Below are positions 35,901 to 40,775 of a stretch of DNA of 48,054 nt, in pieces. The DNA is taken from assembly GCA_944386225.1 (NCBI GenBank), contig CALXAH010000026.1:1-48054 (forward strand). The letters are read 5' to 3'. Every line of letters starts with the position of its first letter. Position 1 is the first letter of the stretch. The notes beneath the pieces were generated by a model. It was not told the origin of the DNA, ran no database searches, and saw only the letters and a list, made by a program, of their open reading frames with translations. This DNA is from an uncultured Gemmiger sp. (GTDB lineage Bacteria > Bacillota > Clostridia > Oscillospirales > Ruminococcaceae). The position numbers and the translations under genes were made by a program.

Positions 35901-38834
35901 GCCGCTGGTCAGGCGGGCCTGTTTGTCCACCAGGATGGTGGCGCGGGCCTCGCCCCAGGCAAAGGACAGGGGGATGTAGCTGAGCAGCTCGGCGCAGTCA
36001 AAGTCCACCAGGGTGGACGCCAGGGCCCGGATGGCCCCCTGCCCGGCGATGATGCTGCCCTGCAGAAGAATCTCGGCAGTGGGCTTTTTGACGATGATGA
36101 AGTTGGGGAAGTTGGAGGCCACGCCCGCCATCACGTCCACCATGCCGGAGGTCTGGCGGATGGAGGCGGTCAGATCCACCGCGCCCTCCGCGGTGAGGGC
36201 GGCGCCCTCGGCCAGGGTGATACGGACGGCAGAGGCCGCCTCATACAGGCCCACACCATATTCCATCGTGGTGCCGGTGAGTTCATCGTCGGCAACGGTA
36301 ATGTTCAGTGCGTCCTGCCCCAGCACGTCCGGGTCTTCGGCCTGGGCCAGGATCAGGATGTGTTCACCGGTGACCGGCCCCAGGATCTCCACCTGGGGGG
36401 CTTCCAGCAGAATGGTCAGACCGGGGGCCAGCAGCCGTTCCACCCGGATGAGTTCGGTGGCCTGCACCAGCAGGTTGGCCATATAGTTGGCCAGGCCCTG
36501 CACGGTCAGCGCCAGACCCACGGTTACAGACTCCGTATCCGGATCCAGCGAAAGGGAGGAAACCACATAGTCGGTGAAGTCCTGCACAGTGACGGTGGCG
36601 GCGGACACATTGCCCAGCACCACGGTGCGCTTGTTCTCCAGCCGGTCGGTGACGGCGTCCAGGCCGGCGCCGAAACGGATCTCCATCTCCTGCTGGAGGG
36701 CCACGGTGTTCAGCACGCCCTGGGTAACGTCGCCCAGCGCGCCGGTCAGATCGGGCAGCACCTGCACCACGCTCTGAACCTTCAGGCGCAGGCCCTCGGC
36801 CACGCCGTCCCCGTCCTCGTCAAGGCGGGCGATACGTTCTTCAAAGGGGATATCCGGCAGTACCTGGCCGTCGGCGTACAGGTTCTTGACCGCCAGATTG
36901 CCGGTAAGATGCAGCCGGTCGTAGCCGCCGGTTTCGGTCTCGTTGATGGTCACATCCAGACCGAACACATCGTGGAAGGCGCTGGTGCTGTCCAGGTTGA
37001 TGACGTCGTCGCCGTCGCCGCCGGAGATCACATACCGGCTGCGGTAGTCCCTGGCGTCCTCTTTCAGGTAGTATTTTCCGATCAGCCGGGAGAACTCCTG
37101 GTACAGGTTGCGGCCGGTGGTCATGGTAAGCCCGCCGGTGACGGTCATGGTGTCCGCGCCGCCGCCCAGGTCCACCGTCAGGTCGGTGCCGCCCAGGTCG
37201 ATGTCAAAGTTGTAGAGGGCCATGTACTTGCCGGTACGGGGGTCGATGCCGCCGGTGCCGGGGTAGAAATTGGTGGAGTTCACCAGACGGATCAGCAGAT
37301 CATCGGTGCCTTCGCCGGTGGTCACCTCCACCTGGGTCATGACCCGCTTGGACAGATCCTCGGTAAGGGCCTCCACCTGCTGCTTGATGGCCATGGCAAA
37401 CTCGTTGGCCACATACTCCACCGTGTCCTGCGCGGTGCCGGACTGGCTGGCGTTGTAGATATCTTCCACAGCGTTGATAATGTCCAGCGGATTGGAATTG
37501 CCGATGCCCACGGTAGCACTGGGCGCCTGCACGACCTCCAGGTCGATGCGGTCGTCGCCGCCGCCGCTGTTCACCCGAACCACCGCCACGTTTTCGGTGC
37601 GGATGACCGGGTTGTCGTCCAGTTCGGTGCCCTCGTAGGTAAAGTTCAGGGCGTTCTTGATGCGGATCTGCTCTTTGGAGGAGAAGTACAGCCCGGCCAG
37701 CAGCAGATCAAAGCCGTCGGTCAGGATATTGCCCTCCATGCTGGCACTGCCGTCCGATGCCTGGCCGTTCTTGTACTGGTCGGTCACAATGGAGATGGCA
37801 GCGTAAGGGTACGCCCGGTTGGTATCGGTGAACAGGGCGGAACTGATGGCGTCGTCCTCAATGGGGGGATCACCGGGATCGCCGCCGGTCAGATGGTACT
37901 GGATGGCGTCCAGCAGGTCATTGTAAAGCTGGCTGCCCGCGGAGATGTCCACGTCGCCCTGGTAGGTACCGGCGGTGACCACGATCTCGATCTGAACGGC
38001 ATCGCCTTCCAGCTGGGGCAGGTTGGTTTTCAGGTAGCTGACCGCCCCGTTCAGGGCGTTGACCACCGCGTTGTTGGCGGTGTCGTTCTTAAAGGGCTCG
38101 GAGTCCAGCGTCTTGCCGTTGACCGACACGGTGGCGCTGCCTTCCGGCACCATGAAGTCCTCTTCCACCTCGGAACCGCCGTTATCCTCCAGCAGGCCCT
38201 CCCCTTCGCCGGGGATCTCGGGGGGCTGATAGTCCGGATCCGCCTGGGAGGCGCCGGCCGATTCCAGTCCGTCCTCTTCCTCCTCCGGGTCTTCCCCGTC
38301 CGGATCGCCGCCATCGGGATTGGTGGTATCCGGGTCGGTTCCGTCGGGATCGATGGTGTCCGGATCGCCGCCATCGGGATCGGTGGTATCCGGGTTGGTT
38401 CCGTCGGGATCGGTGCCCGCCGGGTCGCCGCTGTCAGGGGCGGTGGTATCCGGTTCGCCGGTTTTGGGCTCGGCGGCGCCAGACGTGCCGGCGGCGGGCA
38501 GGGTGCCCGTCTCCGGGTCGCCGGTCTGGGGATCGCTTTGCTCTGCGTCAGGCTCCGTTCCCGCGGCGGGGGCAGGGCTTGCCGGGGCCGGGTCGGTGCT
38601 TGCCGGGGTTGGCTCTGTGCCCGCATCGGGATCGGGGGTGCTTGCCGGAACCGCCGGGGCCGCTGCTTCGGTCTGGCCGGCAGGCGCGGCAGCGCCGCCG
38701 CCCGGCTGGGCAGCGATATCTTCCGCATAAACGCTGACGGTCAGGAACATCGCCGCTGCCAGCAGCAATGCCAGCAGCGCCACTATACGCCGCCGCAGCC
38801 TGATTCCGTTCTGGGCTGTCAACGAGTCTCGCAT
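20874..38834 (-). CDS. Giant repetitive secreted surface protein, segment 1 of 3 (N-terminal 5952 residues)
   Basis: The gene starts at ATG 38834 with GGGGGAGG eight bases upstream. With one base restored near 20978 and the TAG at 14748 read through, the whole gene spans 38834-13618 and encodes about 8405 residues; this segment alone is longer than almost any ordinary protein. Residues 1-38 are a signal peptide (arginine-rich start, MFLTVSVYA cleavage region). A Pro/Thr/Asp-rich acidic stalk runs to about 225, then a folded region with RTX-like motifs near 425, 560 and 605 (NSGGGDDRID, GGGADT, GGDGDDVIN). Next come dozens of degenerate repeats of about 65-80 residues, each with GVGAAVAV-type hydrophobic strands followed by GDV-V-A strands, interrupted by a helical island at about 1741-2065. 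This is a probable beta-helical adhesin or filament. The reading frame leaves segment 2 near 20978; the last 35 codons down to 20874 are out of frame. Confidence 0.85.
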   Translation of the reverse strand: MRDSLTAQNGIRLRRRIVALLALLLAAAMFLTVSVYAEDIAAQPGGGAAAPAGQTEAAAPAVPASTPDPDAGTEPTPASTDPAPASPAPAAGTEPDAEQSDPQTGDPETGTLPAAGTSGAAEPKTGEPDTTAPDSGDPAGTDPDGTNPDTTDPDGGDPDTIDPDGTDPDTTNPDGGDPDGEDPEEEEDGLESAGASQADPDYQPPEIPGEGEGLLEDNGGSEVEEDFMVPEGSATVSVNGKTLDSEPFKNDTANNAVVNALNGAVSYLKTNLPQLEGDAVQIEIVVTAGTYQGDVDISAGSQLYNDLLDAIQYHLTGGDPGDPPIEDDAISSALFTDTNRAYPYAAISIVTDQYKNGQASDGSASMEGNILTDGFDLLLAGLYFSSKEQIRIKNALNFTYEGTELDDNPVIRTENVAVVRVNSGGGDDRIDLEVVQAPSATVGIGNSNPLDIINAVEDIYNASQSGTAQDTVEYVANEFAMAIKQQVEALTEDLSKRVMTQVEVTTGEGTDDLLIRLVNSTNFYPGTGGIDPRTGKYMALYNFDIDLGGTDLTVDLGGGADTMTVTGGLTMTTGRNLYQEFSRLIGKYYLKEDARDYRSRYVISGGDGDDVINLDSTSAFHDVFGLDVTINETETGGYDRLHLTGNLAVKNLYADGQVLPDIPFEERIARLDEDGDGVAEGLRLKVQSVVQVLPDLTGALGDVTQGVLNTVALQQEMEIRFGAGLDAVTDRLENKRTVVLGNVSAATVTVQDFTDYVVSSLSLDPDTESVTVGLALTVQGLANYMANLLVQATELIRVERLLAPGLTILLEAPQVEILGPVTGEHILILAQAEDPDVLGQDALNITVADDELTGTTMEYGVGLYEAASAVRITLAEGAALTAEGAVDLTASIRQTSGMVDVMAGVASNFPNFIIVKKPTAEILLQGSIIAGQGAIRALASTLVDFDCAELLSYIPLSFAWGEARATILVDKQARLTSGAGTALRTDSEVYISAVDKGSFPKALLSLSSAVAIAETETIVTDAASLTAGGDVLLDARTRMNTEASSIAGPTDVARMKPKSGVFVAVSVALGRTGVYVGDYGEITGSTASVISTGGSVRAEADSLLRNRTYAISSPISVYVQENGTPLFTEQPTQKQSLRSMVSLTESVFGLRAGTSGTPAWAISKVTGSNTLGSLFNNGVAEADPNQDIASTQAMGALALAILDNEILARIATSGVVSAAQGGVQLHTYGETTSQTRADGSLYNNATLAVIPGFGKVQITKDPKNTAAGIAVNVTSFTHNAEARIQRGTVTAGKALAVTVENRRVDSSAIAKSGHIPPAETAMLGGAVTVQVITLNSHAALSPDAEYRLGEGADLTVASRVADSRLETVADASGKRARRALGMFPLENEKTYSRTSLGVGAGIAVAVTGIDVIASIPDGVVFRALDGSLPADASLGNLTVDSYYMGSERVFAAAGASGGTSLTPVSATSISGVYLLSELGESGSQGVDLAGELALIAQNRMIRFLTADAASAGTNVGIGAAVAVGVYNDSADSQLRRRAKARKNLSVAAESVSRVTQTVRASTQGALAQGGTGTPQDAASAGDAGTEGLVGGTTKPSGGTSSNDGSHLSKADQTADQKLNNGKALAGRVNTRNTNASMVEKAAANRSPFETMEGSIQVAAAIAVNLQNNLSRALIADVDVSAGEDITVLSRNDTDAKVSANAGTTNSYVGVGAAAAVNMVDHQNIAQVGSGKLSAGGAITVAAEIYEKSQADLLDQAYDLLVDYLLQTGKLDVLLDAVGDNALTTSAEYIFLDLQAKQDLTDEEKQKLAQAVADMIAIALWQQDLKQEEWIKVGDVVVDGAGQRTLTELLEDLILAEYNKNNQTPLTMDHLYGLEQYVIAAVTERYTGTANPYAAYGAQWGYADLTASLISDLETMMAYAAQQRVLGYQLMPLLLKLAAGEAVALTDEQKQAIDQLLGLENPTDEQRAEAAKEYETILTEQIKASLTGDTNTARQNAELYSDALAAYIEDVFAVLGDADNWKPYFDKEQLLVQIPALDKISAELTQLGFAVNDIYEAFAALMTTKFATGSELDGVGHTISTQAVSGVGASNVGVAGSAAITIINAVSSATIAGRSTLAAEPDITAGGDIRVEANEAQKVYTTASASADKSLGMAAKAATARKPGSSVGVGASFATNLITALITARIGTETTAGDAVTTLGNRNIRAKALALLATFRDDVDTVTVAGSDPIARRDKAYEYLPTLGVAADKSLAQAAANGTNTKGISFDAGVAVAVVNNVVKAALLSGSRLVTTNSLDTIESAILTGQTAQGEDVFAMANVLVQALYGGDSYTAVSAFAAGSRAAVGAAVGVSLVESDITASLEADTTAAGSVRVHSATDVTDESYALATSIGADLDRLLEKFREGLNYISPGAAENSTIRNQIVGATNKMGAVKLQEKANQAGGSIAGKLDAVPYSSNLLKTFGLDLTKTTSGTSGLDASVSGSGAQVAGVQPQTSSLNVAAAIALAFTEHHTLARILGNVTSRNGDVQARAENVVNFRNRASGATVTTAPVGANTVAAAVAVTLNENTAQAGVADGVTLNAKGDVSVTADTTQNLTGNYPGYMSAQAVAASIATGMQGTLGVAGAVAVLTDKADTLALVGDNATILAGGDVLVAAADLSKLAIRALGANIGAQTVGVGAAFALLHSFSDIHAELGDDLAVTARTLTVTADRPLVDESLYQFPFDWSDLLTVSNQDATVGDTDKGLMHITLPDDLAHLRQIKMECTIGTDDLLDVLDMINYLATVNYYVEAVSGSLHHGVAGAANVAGTVAQLLAENSVRAAIGSDASLTLGKNEAGESLTVAANSSAIVRVIAGSASLGSAKAGVGAVVSLARMQDVTEARIGDATRDGRTITAAGDVTVTAAAKNDVWDVATADAVTGGGMLTLGGGFNLVDSSTRALASVGSGVTILADGSFAINGDNELQLTLIAANMGLAAGSANVAAGGTVAWTDIRNETGARVGDNTLVKAASVALTADSTDRVMEILASASAAPSGTVGAAATLARFGTSSETMALAGSGAYLEAASGDVLLHAFNDTDLLAALLAFSATGKSTGAAGATVLIQQFSQKAHAGAGVSEDAGVTGQSATLIARRGSVLVESRANNRSLAVGAAIAPTGSTTLDLAGTYLHQEFASEAVSRLGDNTTAEAWDSIGILADADNQIVAGAGGLAAAGSATASLGGSAVTVILKNLVQALAGENSAITAWALNTGADAGIRTANREDRRRGVVVHAFSNETIYMAAAAGTVSGSSTVNLAGVADTLLVRNIVNAHVGNNSRVSAGLSSAEHKDVDGDGQSDDSHGAGEILIEALDNTYAINFGGALSASGSATASLGGTVVTIRFEKEVSAILDGGSGSVHAESTVTVDADSIDKLFLLAATFGVTGGTASAGAAGSILLYEDAVRAHLGGQITSGGDVKVTADTAVDLYNVALSLAGAATADIAGTAVVTSFQGLTEAVLLAGASVDTAGSLAVLANAREFITADGAGISGSGTAAVSGTVNVILTENTVLAIVQDNADGTKPVIRASSITLDALDDYQLIGAAASAALSGTAGVGVTAIVTLADNQVAAGIGSNYDVRTFAGDVLVNALSKRDVRTYAGSVGVSATAGVGAVIMALVVGGKLDDDSSAALLAHFDPDALLTGMQEKAPAGAQDVYDGHNGAWLRDALAGSGNKYSDVPVDDAYDGADQYISEDFNQDYTVTQNTDGTVTAGEPGADMTVTPVGSGSSDADEACKVYEGFKNVASAAFTRAFIGANTTVTSAGGITVRAKDQLNASLGTVAFGASGAVGVGVGMAVAILNGSVEAWAGEGSVLSAAGDITIEAIAESPLLAGGDLSENDRESADFLNSQSEEFDVTDLTIHALSVSGGVAGTAGVGVALAVVHLGSSVSARLLGSVEEAGVLTIRAVSDYRHIVAATLSLGGGMAGVSASVAVTLFDGSTRASVEGTGSVQDVAGVRVETQVNNTAASAAAGIAAGMGAVNAGAAVAINKSLVETFIAQGVSTGGSVRTPDITLNALVNSDAKAFTLGVTGGAVAVGAAVALAKTAPTVRTYIGAAPDATQFVAPGTVNAGSITIRNDVSTTAESYAANVTGGAVGVTAQVLLVFNTANLFAGLDRVNVNAGSVTIDSAFHASGRAYVASLTGGAVAVGMVISTVLLQAENTAQVDVTGVEMNFADLQVSAGRQNDPNTSSAEALALAAGAGAVSAGLNAAVADNNTRNIARVLGGKEAGSHRLNVTGALNLGSFGQATANAQVWGVNAGAISVLGSAAVAMLRAEQQANVAGGNITAGSLTARSGLNEGLDRMKYVDLGKLPGGDIVAAPAEDVDASEGNAAVFAGLITGSGGAVSAVVNVAAAYGRALTQAVVAPFSLSLSGKADVLAGGTANVLAQSFNQSAGAITAAVIVNTAYSQSEFTSILDIPAGSSVTAGSVSVATDYTASAVAALAPSAGGADLSGAALQVNVGVANADSRGKAAVTGAGLLTAGTLSVTGRGVATSRVYSVTPVVSLTAVRIAANVLVALLDAENLACIQGVEVRNAAITVNARLNAADGQGVSALLANNIKGSGVSVSLASARSNTAVALNRSVNKAFMDSVKVTAGAALSVTATANSLASASAADPGTGVELLSLGVNVIVARADGTFAAYIHMAEDRPVSAASVTVTNTYNARAEAVSRQPNQGVGLLDAGTNVAYANAGALAEAAIKGSAGSVTTGGAVNILLTGKATADALIAGTKVNVQGAELAVNLVDAIVSACQQAYIGQPEGGSASAVNVTAVGGITILASLNNSAETGAKAIVGSNGSDSSVAVSIIGGKASEASARMEGASSVHIRTTGSIVTAGQLSLLNTARSWAKADIADASVDVTLVNATLLLTEAVSGGTFKALAETGALSAGGVDIQNIYYAESRSATGPAGGVGVNLVNTDANRADAETSATADASLKVTGSASVTNSVNIRNTGYLLAEALGRTRKVNVSGVSIAVTVVDAVLQAEQTAAAQFDGEAVIGGQLNVNSEIVRSSGYGVATAQAGGSGGANVSLVGAGVNDVNAQSATTNTASLTGAGTLNTGSVSVRAKSLTEAEATAKSGVDVGLVLLGSLNASSSTRDKVDVLVEGLTVNASGTFTAEAVGNTVSEAVAASEGGGGLVTAGVNTATAKVGGSGDAPQTVHVTVKGSTIEAARDVTLRAYNTGDARANIERGLNIAAGSLTVSVLPTNAWYNTGVDVLEGAVVRSTGGSVSVLSEDAPKGRSEARGTTIGIGVNASVTYGENTADTTNTISVNGTLDASEALTVEAVSAAQLNAATYADGGGVFSGTTLWSKNTLNRAVSILIGENSALLANYGDLTVNAVGGTRDSIITRSEVSSGGVVALGTATALVNIDNDVKVQISKNALVRARFSAVNIYADASQAGVQTNVSADASGLGVAPNSTANVNTSLDADVVIAGTAGEPAVIEGRDVEIIARNGEVDIYTYTYAKGSALGAAVNAISNPKTTLTADVNIAGADITGHDSLHIYASTKPAYRDANIDVRATIQLNAAGEALARAGGSTTAHSNTVLGSGVTLRGATVAVTRYGFDRGRIRRDARKGGFIIKETSTSHSFTSDGTVAVNGGTALYLGDAAGGAYIDISEHKGQLTVRQVGIKEPDSYYAVNGNTVTLSDITNNLPGVADFTHEGKNASGSVTVYNQAVLPRVIITNSSGFDVQLNGIYVTNSGFIQPSVFGIGHTISDVAYDKPEVRTESRGTGGVQVSGFVSNTDGHVEFVWTGEEGGALTGVDSVADISSGATVSPVWAHDLLVKGAASVGTASQAFNAYVFSGSSGVVNIEASGDVFVNIVPVTLIIVDKDNQELERHTDPVYIERVVSLNGNVEMDLQEGVQATMIAGTTTVTIPVPGTLSYITSATVELASNYTLTGKDVLDYYLQGYDAAERLYRTCCPTAPCSTWTPGAMFPASKRAAPKHRWATSSL
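32640..33612 (-). other. Alpha-helical island within the giant protein
   Basis: About 325 residues (near 1741-2065 of the protein) lack the Gly/Val/Ala beta pattern. They are rich in Leu, Gln, Asp, Glu and Lys, with phrases such as LLDQAYDLLVDYLLQTGKLD, LTDEEKQKLAQAVADMIAIA and LTDEQKQAIDQLLGLENP. Beta repeats resume on both sides. It may be an inserted folded domain displayed along the fibre. Confidence 0.6.
38298..38417 (-). repeat. 60-bp tandem repeat, two copies, in the stalk of the giant protein
   Basis: Two near-identical 60-base copies, offset exactly 60 bases (for example GGATCGCCGCCATCGGGAT at 38322 and at 38382 minus small changes), encode DPDGT-PDTT-PDGGDPD-type acidic repeats. 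Each copy contains a looser 30-base half-repeat. In-frame copy changes would alter stalk length without breaking the gene. Confidence 0.75.
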
Positions 38835-38918
38835 AAAAACGCCTCCCCCTGTGATCCGGCGTGTGCCGGCTGTGTGGAAGCCGCCTGAGCGGCCGGTGTG
38901 TCGCGGTATATACGATTC

Positions 38919-39962
38919 TTATTCAGTCGGTTGGGTAAGGGTGTCCAGCAGATCCTGCGCCTGGGCGGCAACAACCGGGTCGGCATCCTCCCCGGTGTAT
39001 CCGGCAGCATAGAGCAGATCCTGGCGGGCCTGCTCCCTGTCGGGCTCGGCGCGCATCAGTTCCGCCGCGCCGCGGCCGTACCGGCTCAGCTGCCGGTTGC
39101 TGTCCAGCTCGATGGCCCGGCTGTAGTGGGCAACCGCCTCGTCGTAGCGTTCCAGCAGCAGGCAGCAGAGCCCGGTGTAGTAACAAAGGGAATCCGCGGT
39201 ATCGTCCATCGTCAGGGCGGTGCCGAATATCTCCAGCGCCTTCTCGGTATCACCGGCCTGCAGCCTGGCCAGCCCGGCGCCGGTAAACAGTTCCGCCAGC
39301 GCGCTTTCGTCTGCGCCGCCGGTATCCCGCAGATATGCGGCGTGGGTCAGCGCCTCCTCGCCGCGGCCCTGGGCCAGATAAAGCTGGGCCAGCAGCAGAC
39401 GCATATCCGCGGCCGCGGGCTGCAGCGCCAGATAGCCCTCCAGCGCGTCGGACAGCGGGCCCGTTTCACCGGTTTCCGCATAAATCTGGGCCAGTACCAG
39501 GTAGGCGTCCGCCAGCTCCGGAGCCAGCCGGACCACCTCTTCCATAACCGGTGCGGCCTCGCTGCTCCGGCCCAGAATGGTCAGCAGACAGCCCTGCTTG
39601 AGCAGCAGTTCGGTTTTCAGCGCCTCGCCCTGTTCCGGCCGAAGCAGCGTCAGGCATTGCTGCACGTGGTAGAGAGCCCGTTCGTACTGGGCCGAGGCGA
39701 TATTGGTCTCCGCCAGGCGGTAGTAGTCCTCCAGGGTGCGGGGCTGCCCCAGGCTTTGCAGCCGGATCTGCAGCCGCTCCAGCCGGGAGGCGTTGACGTA
39801 GCCGGTCTGCTCGGCCAGGTAGGTCTGGGCGGCGTTGTGGGCGTCCACCGTGATCTTGATCGCGATCCAGCTTTGTGCGCTGAAGGTGAACACGATCACC
39901 AGCGCCAGAAACGCGGCGAGCCATCGCACCCAGGGTTTTCTTCTGCGGGCCTGTGTCTCCAT
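38919..39962 (-). CDS. Membrane-anchored TPR-repeat protein
   Basis: A protein of 347 residues starting at ATG 39962 after GGGGGAGG. An arginine-rich start is followed by one membrane helix at about 14-32 (RWLAAFLALVIVFTFSAQSW), so most of the protein probably lies outside the membrane. About residues 75-320 are helical repeats of the tetratricopeptide type (YYRLAETNIASAQYERALYH, AYLVLAQIYAETGE, CYYTGLCCLLLERYDEAVAHYSRAIELD). It ends 84 bases before the giant gene, on the same strand, with no terminator seen between them, so the two probably form one transcript. TPR proteins act as binding scaffolds; a role in exporting, folding or anchoring the giant protein is a guess from position. Confidence 0.85.
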   Translation of the reverse strand: METQARRRKPWVRWLAAFLALVIVFTFSAQSWIAIKITVDAHNAAQTYLAEQTGYVNASRLERLQIRLQSLGQPRTLEDYYRLAETNIASAQYERALYHVQQCLTLLRPEQGEALKTELLLKQGCLLTILGRSSEAAPVMEEVVRLAPELADAYLVLAQIYAETGETGPLSDALEGYLALQPAAADMRLLLAQLYLAQGRGEEALTHAAYLRDTGGADESALAELFTGAGLARLQAGDTEKALEIFGTALTMDDTADSLCYYTGLCCLLLERYDEAVAHYSRAIELDSNRQLSRYGRGAAELMRAEPDREQARQDLLYAAGYTGEDADPVVAAQAQDLLDTLTQPTE

Positions 39963-40059
39963 CCGCCCGTCACCTCCCCCGCGTTTTTACAGGCGGCCGG
40001 TTCAGCACCGCCCACCAAAAAAGGCAATAATATCCATTTCTATTCTACCGAAAAAAGGT

Positions 40060-40096
40060 AAAAAAGAAGCAAGCCTCACAGAATTGTAAGGCCTGC
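40060..40096 (-). terminator. Intrinsic terminator after the response-regulator gene
   Basis: On the minus strand, GCAGGCCTTACA (40096-40085) pairs with TGTGAGGCTTGC (40080-40069), with two G-U pairs and a four-base loop, followed by TTCTTTTTT. It suggests that the TPR-giant unit has its own promoter, which was not clearly seen in 39963-40060 (a TAGAAT and a TATTAT are present without good -35 boxes). Confidence 0.75.
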
Positions 40097-40109
40097 CATA
40101 ATTATTTTG

Positions 40110-40775
40110 TCACAATTGTTCAAGAAGGTATCCGCTCCGCAGGGAGACGATCTCCAGCCGGGACTCCTCCCCGTCCAACTTTTTCCGCAATCGGGAAACC
40201 AGCGTCCACAGGGCCCGGTTCTCCTTTTCCGACCGGGTGCCCCAGACCTCCCGCATGATCTCGTCCTGGGAGACCCGGCGCTCGGCGTTCTGAGCCAGCA
40301 GCCGCAGCACGCCGAACTCCTTCTGGGTAAGCAGGATGTTCCGGTCGTTCACATAGCCCGCCAGGGATACGGTATCCAGCTTCAGGCAGCCGTAAACAAC
40401 ATAGCGGCGGTCCTCGGTGCTGGCCCGCAGCCGGGCTTCCACCCGGGCCAGAAAGACTTCCAGGTCGTAGGGCTTGGCCAGGTAGTCGTCGCCGCCGGCC
40501 CGCAGCCCTTCCACCACGTTCTGGTTATCGCTCAGGGCGGTGAGGAACAGGATCGGCACCGGATACTGCCGCTTGAGTTCCCGGCAGAGTTCCACCCCGT
40601 TTTCATCCGGCAGCAGAACATCCAGCACGATCAGATCCACCGGATGCCAGCGCAGCTGATCCCGGGCTTCGGCGGCGCTGGCCGCCCGCAGCACCTCATA
40701 CCCCCGCAGGGTCAGAAGCCGGGTGTTGATCTTCATGATATGCGGATTGTCCTCCACCAGCAGGATCGTGCTCAC
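40110..40775 (-). CDS. Two-component response regulator, OmpR family
   Basis: A DNA-binding regulator of 221 residues with a GTG start at 40775 overlapping the kinase stop by four bases (GTGA), a sign of coupled translation. The receiver domain (1-120) has the acidic pocket VEDN near 7-10, the phosphoacceptor Asp52 in LIVLDVLLPDENG, the T of FLTAL and the Lys of YLAKPYD. Residues 130-220 are an OmpR/PhoB winged helix (ILLTQKEFGVLRLLAQNAER, LWTLVSRLRKKLDG, LRSGYLLEQL). It is partner to the kinase directly upstream. It may control the TPR-giant unit just downstream, on the evidence of position only. Confidence 0.93.
   Translation of the reverse strand: MSTILLVEDNPHIMKINTRLLTLRGYEVLRAASAAEARDQLRWHPVDLIVLDVLLPDENGVELCRELKRQYPVPILFLTALSDNQNVVEGLRAGGDDYLAKPYDLEVFLARVEARLRASTEDRRYVVYGCLKLDTVSLAGYVNDRNILLTQKEFGVLRLLAQNAERRVSQDEIMREVWGTRSEKENRALWTLVSRLRKKLDGEESRLEIVSLRSGYLLEQL

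Noticed and set aside
34824-38888. Another long plus-strand frame covering the start of the giant gene
   Set aside because: It is antisense to the signal peptide and stalk; it has no recognisable domain and an unlikely amino-acid mix.
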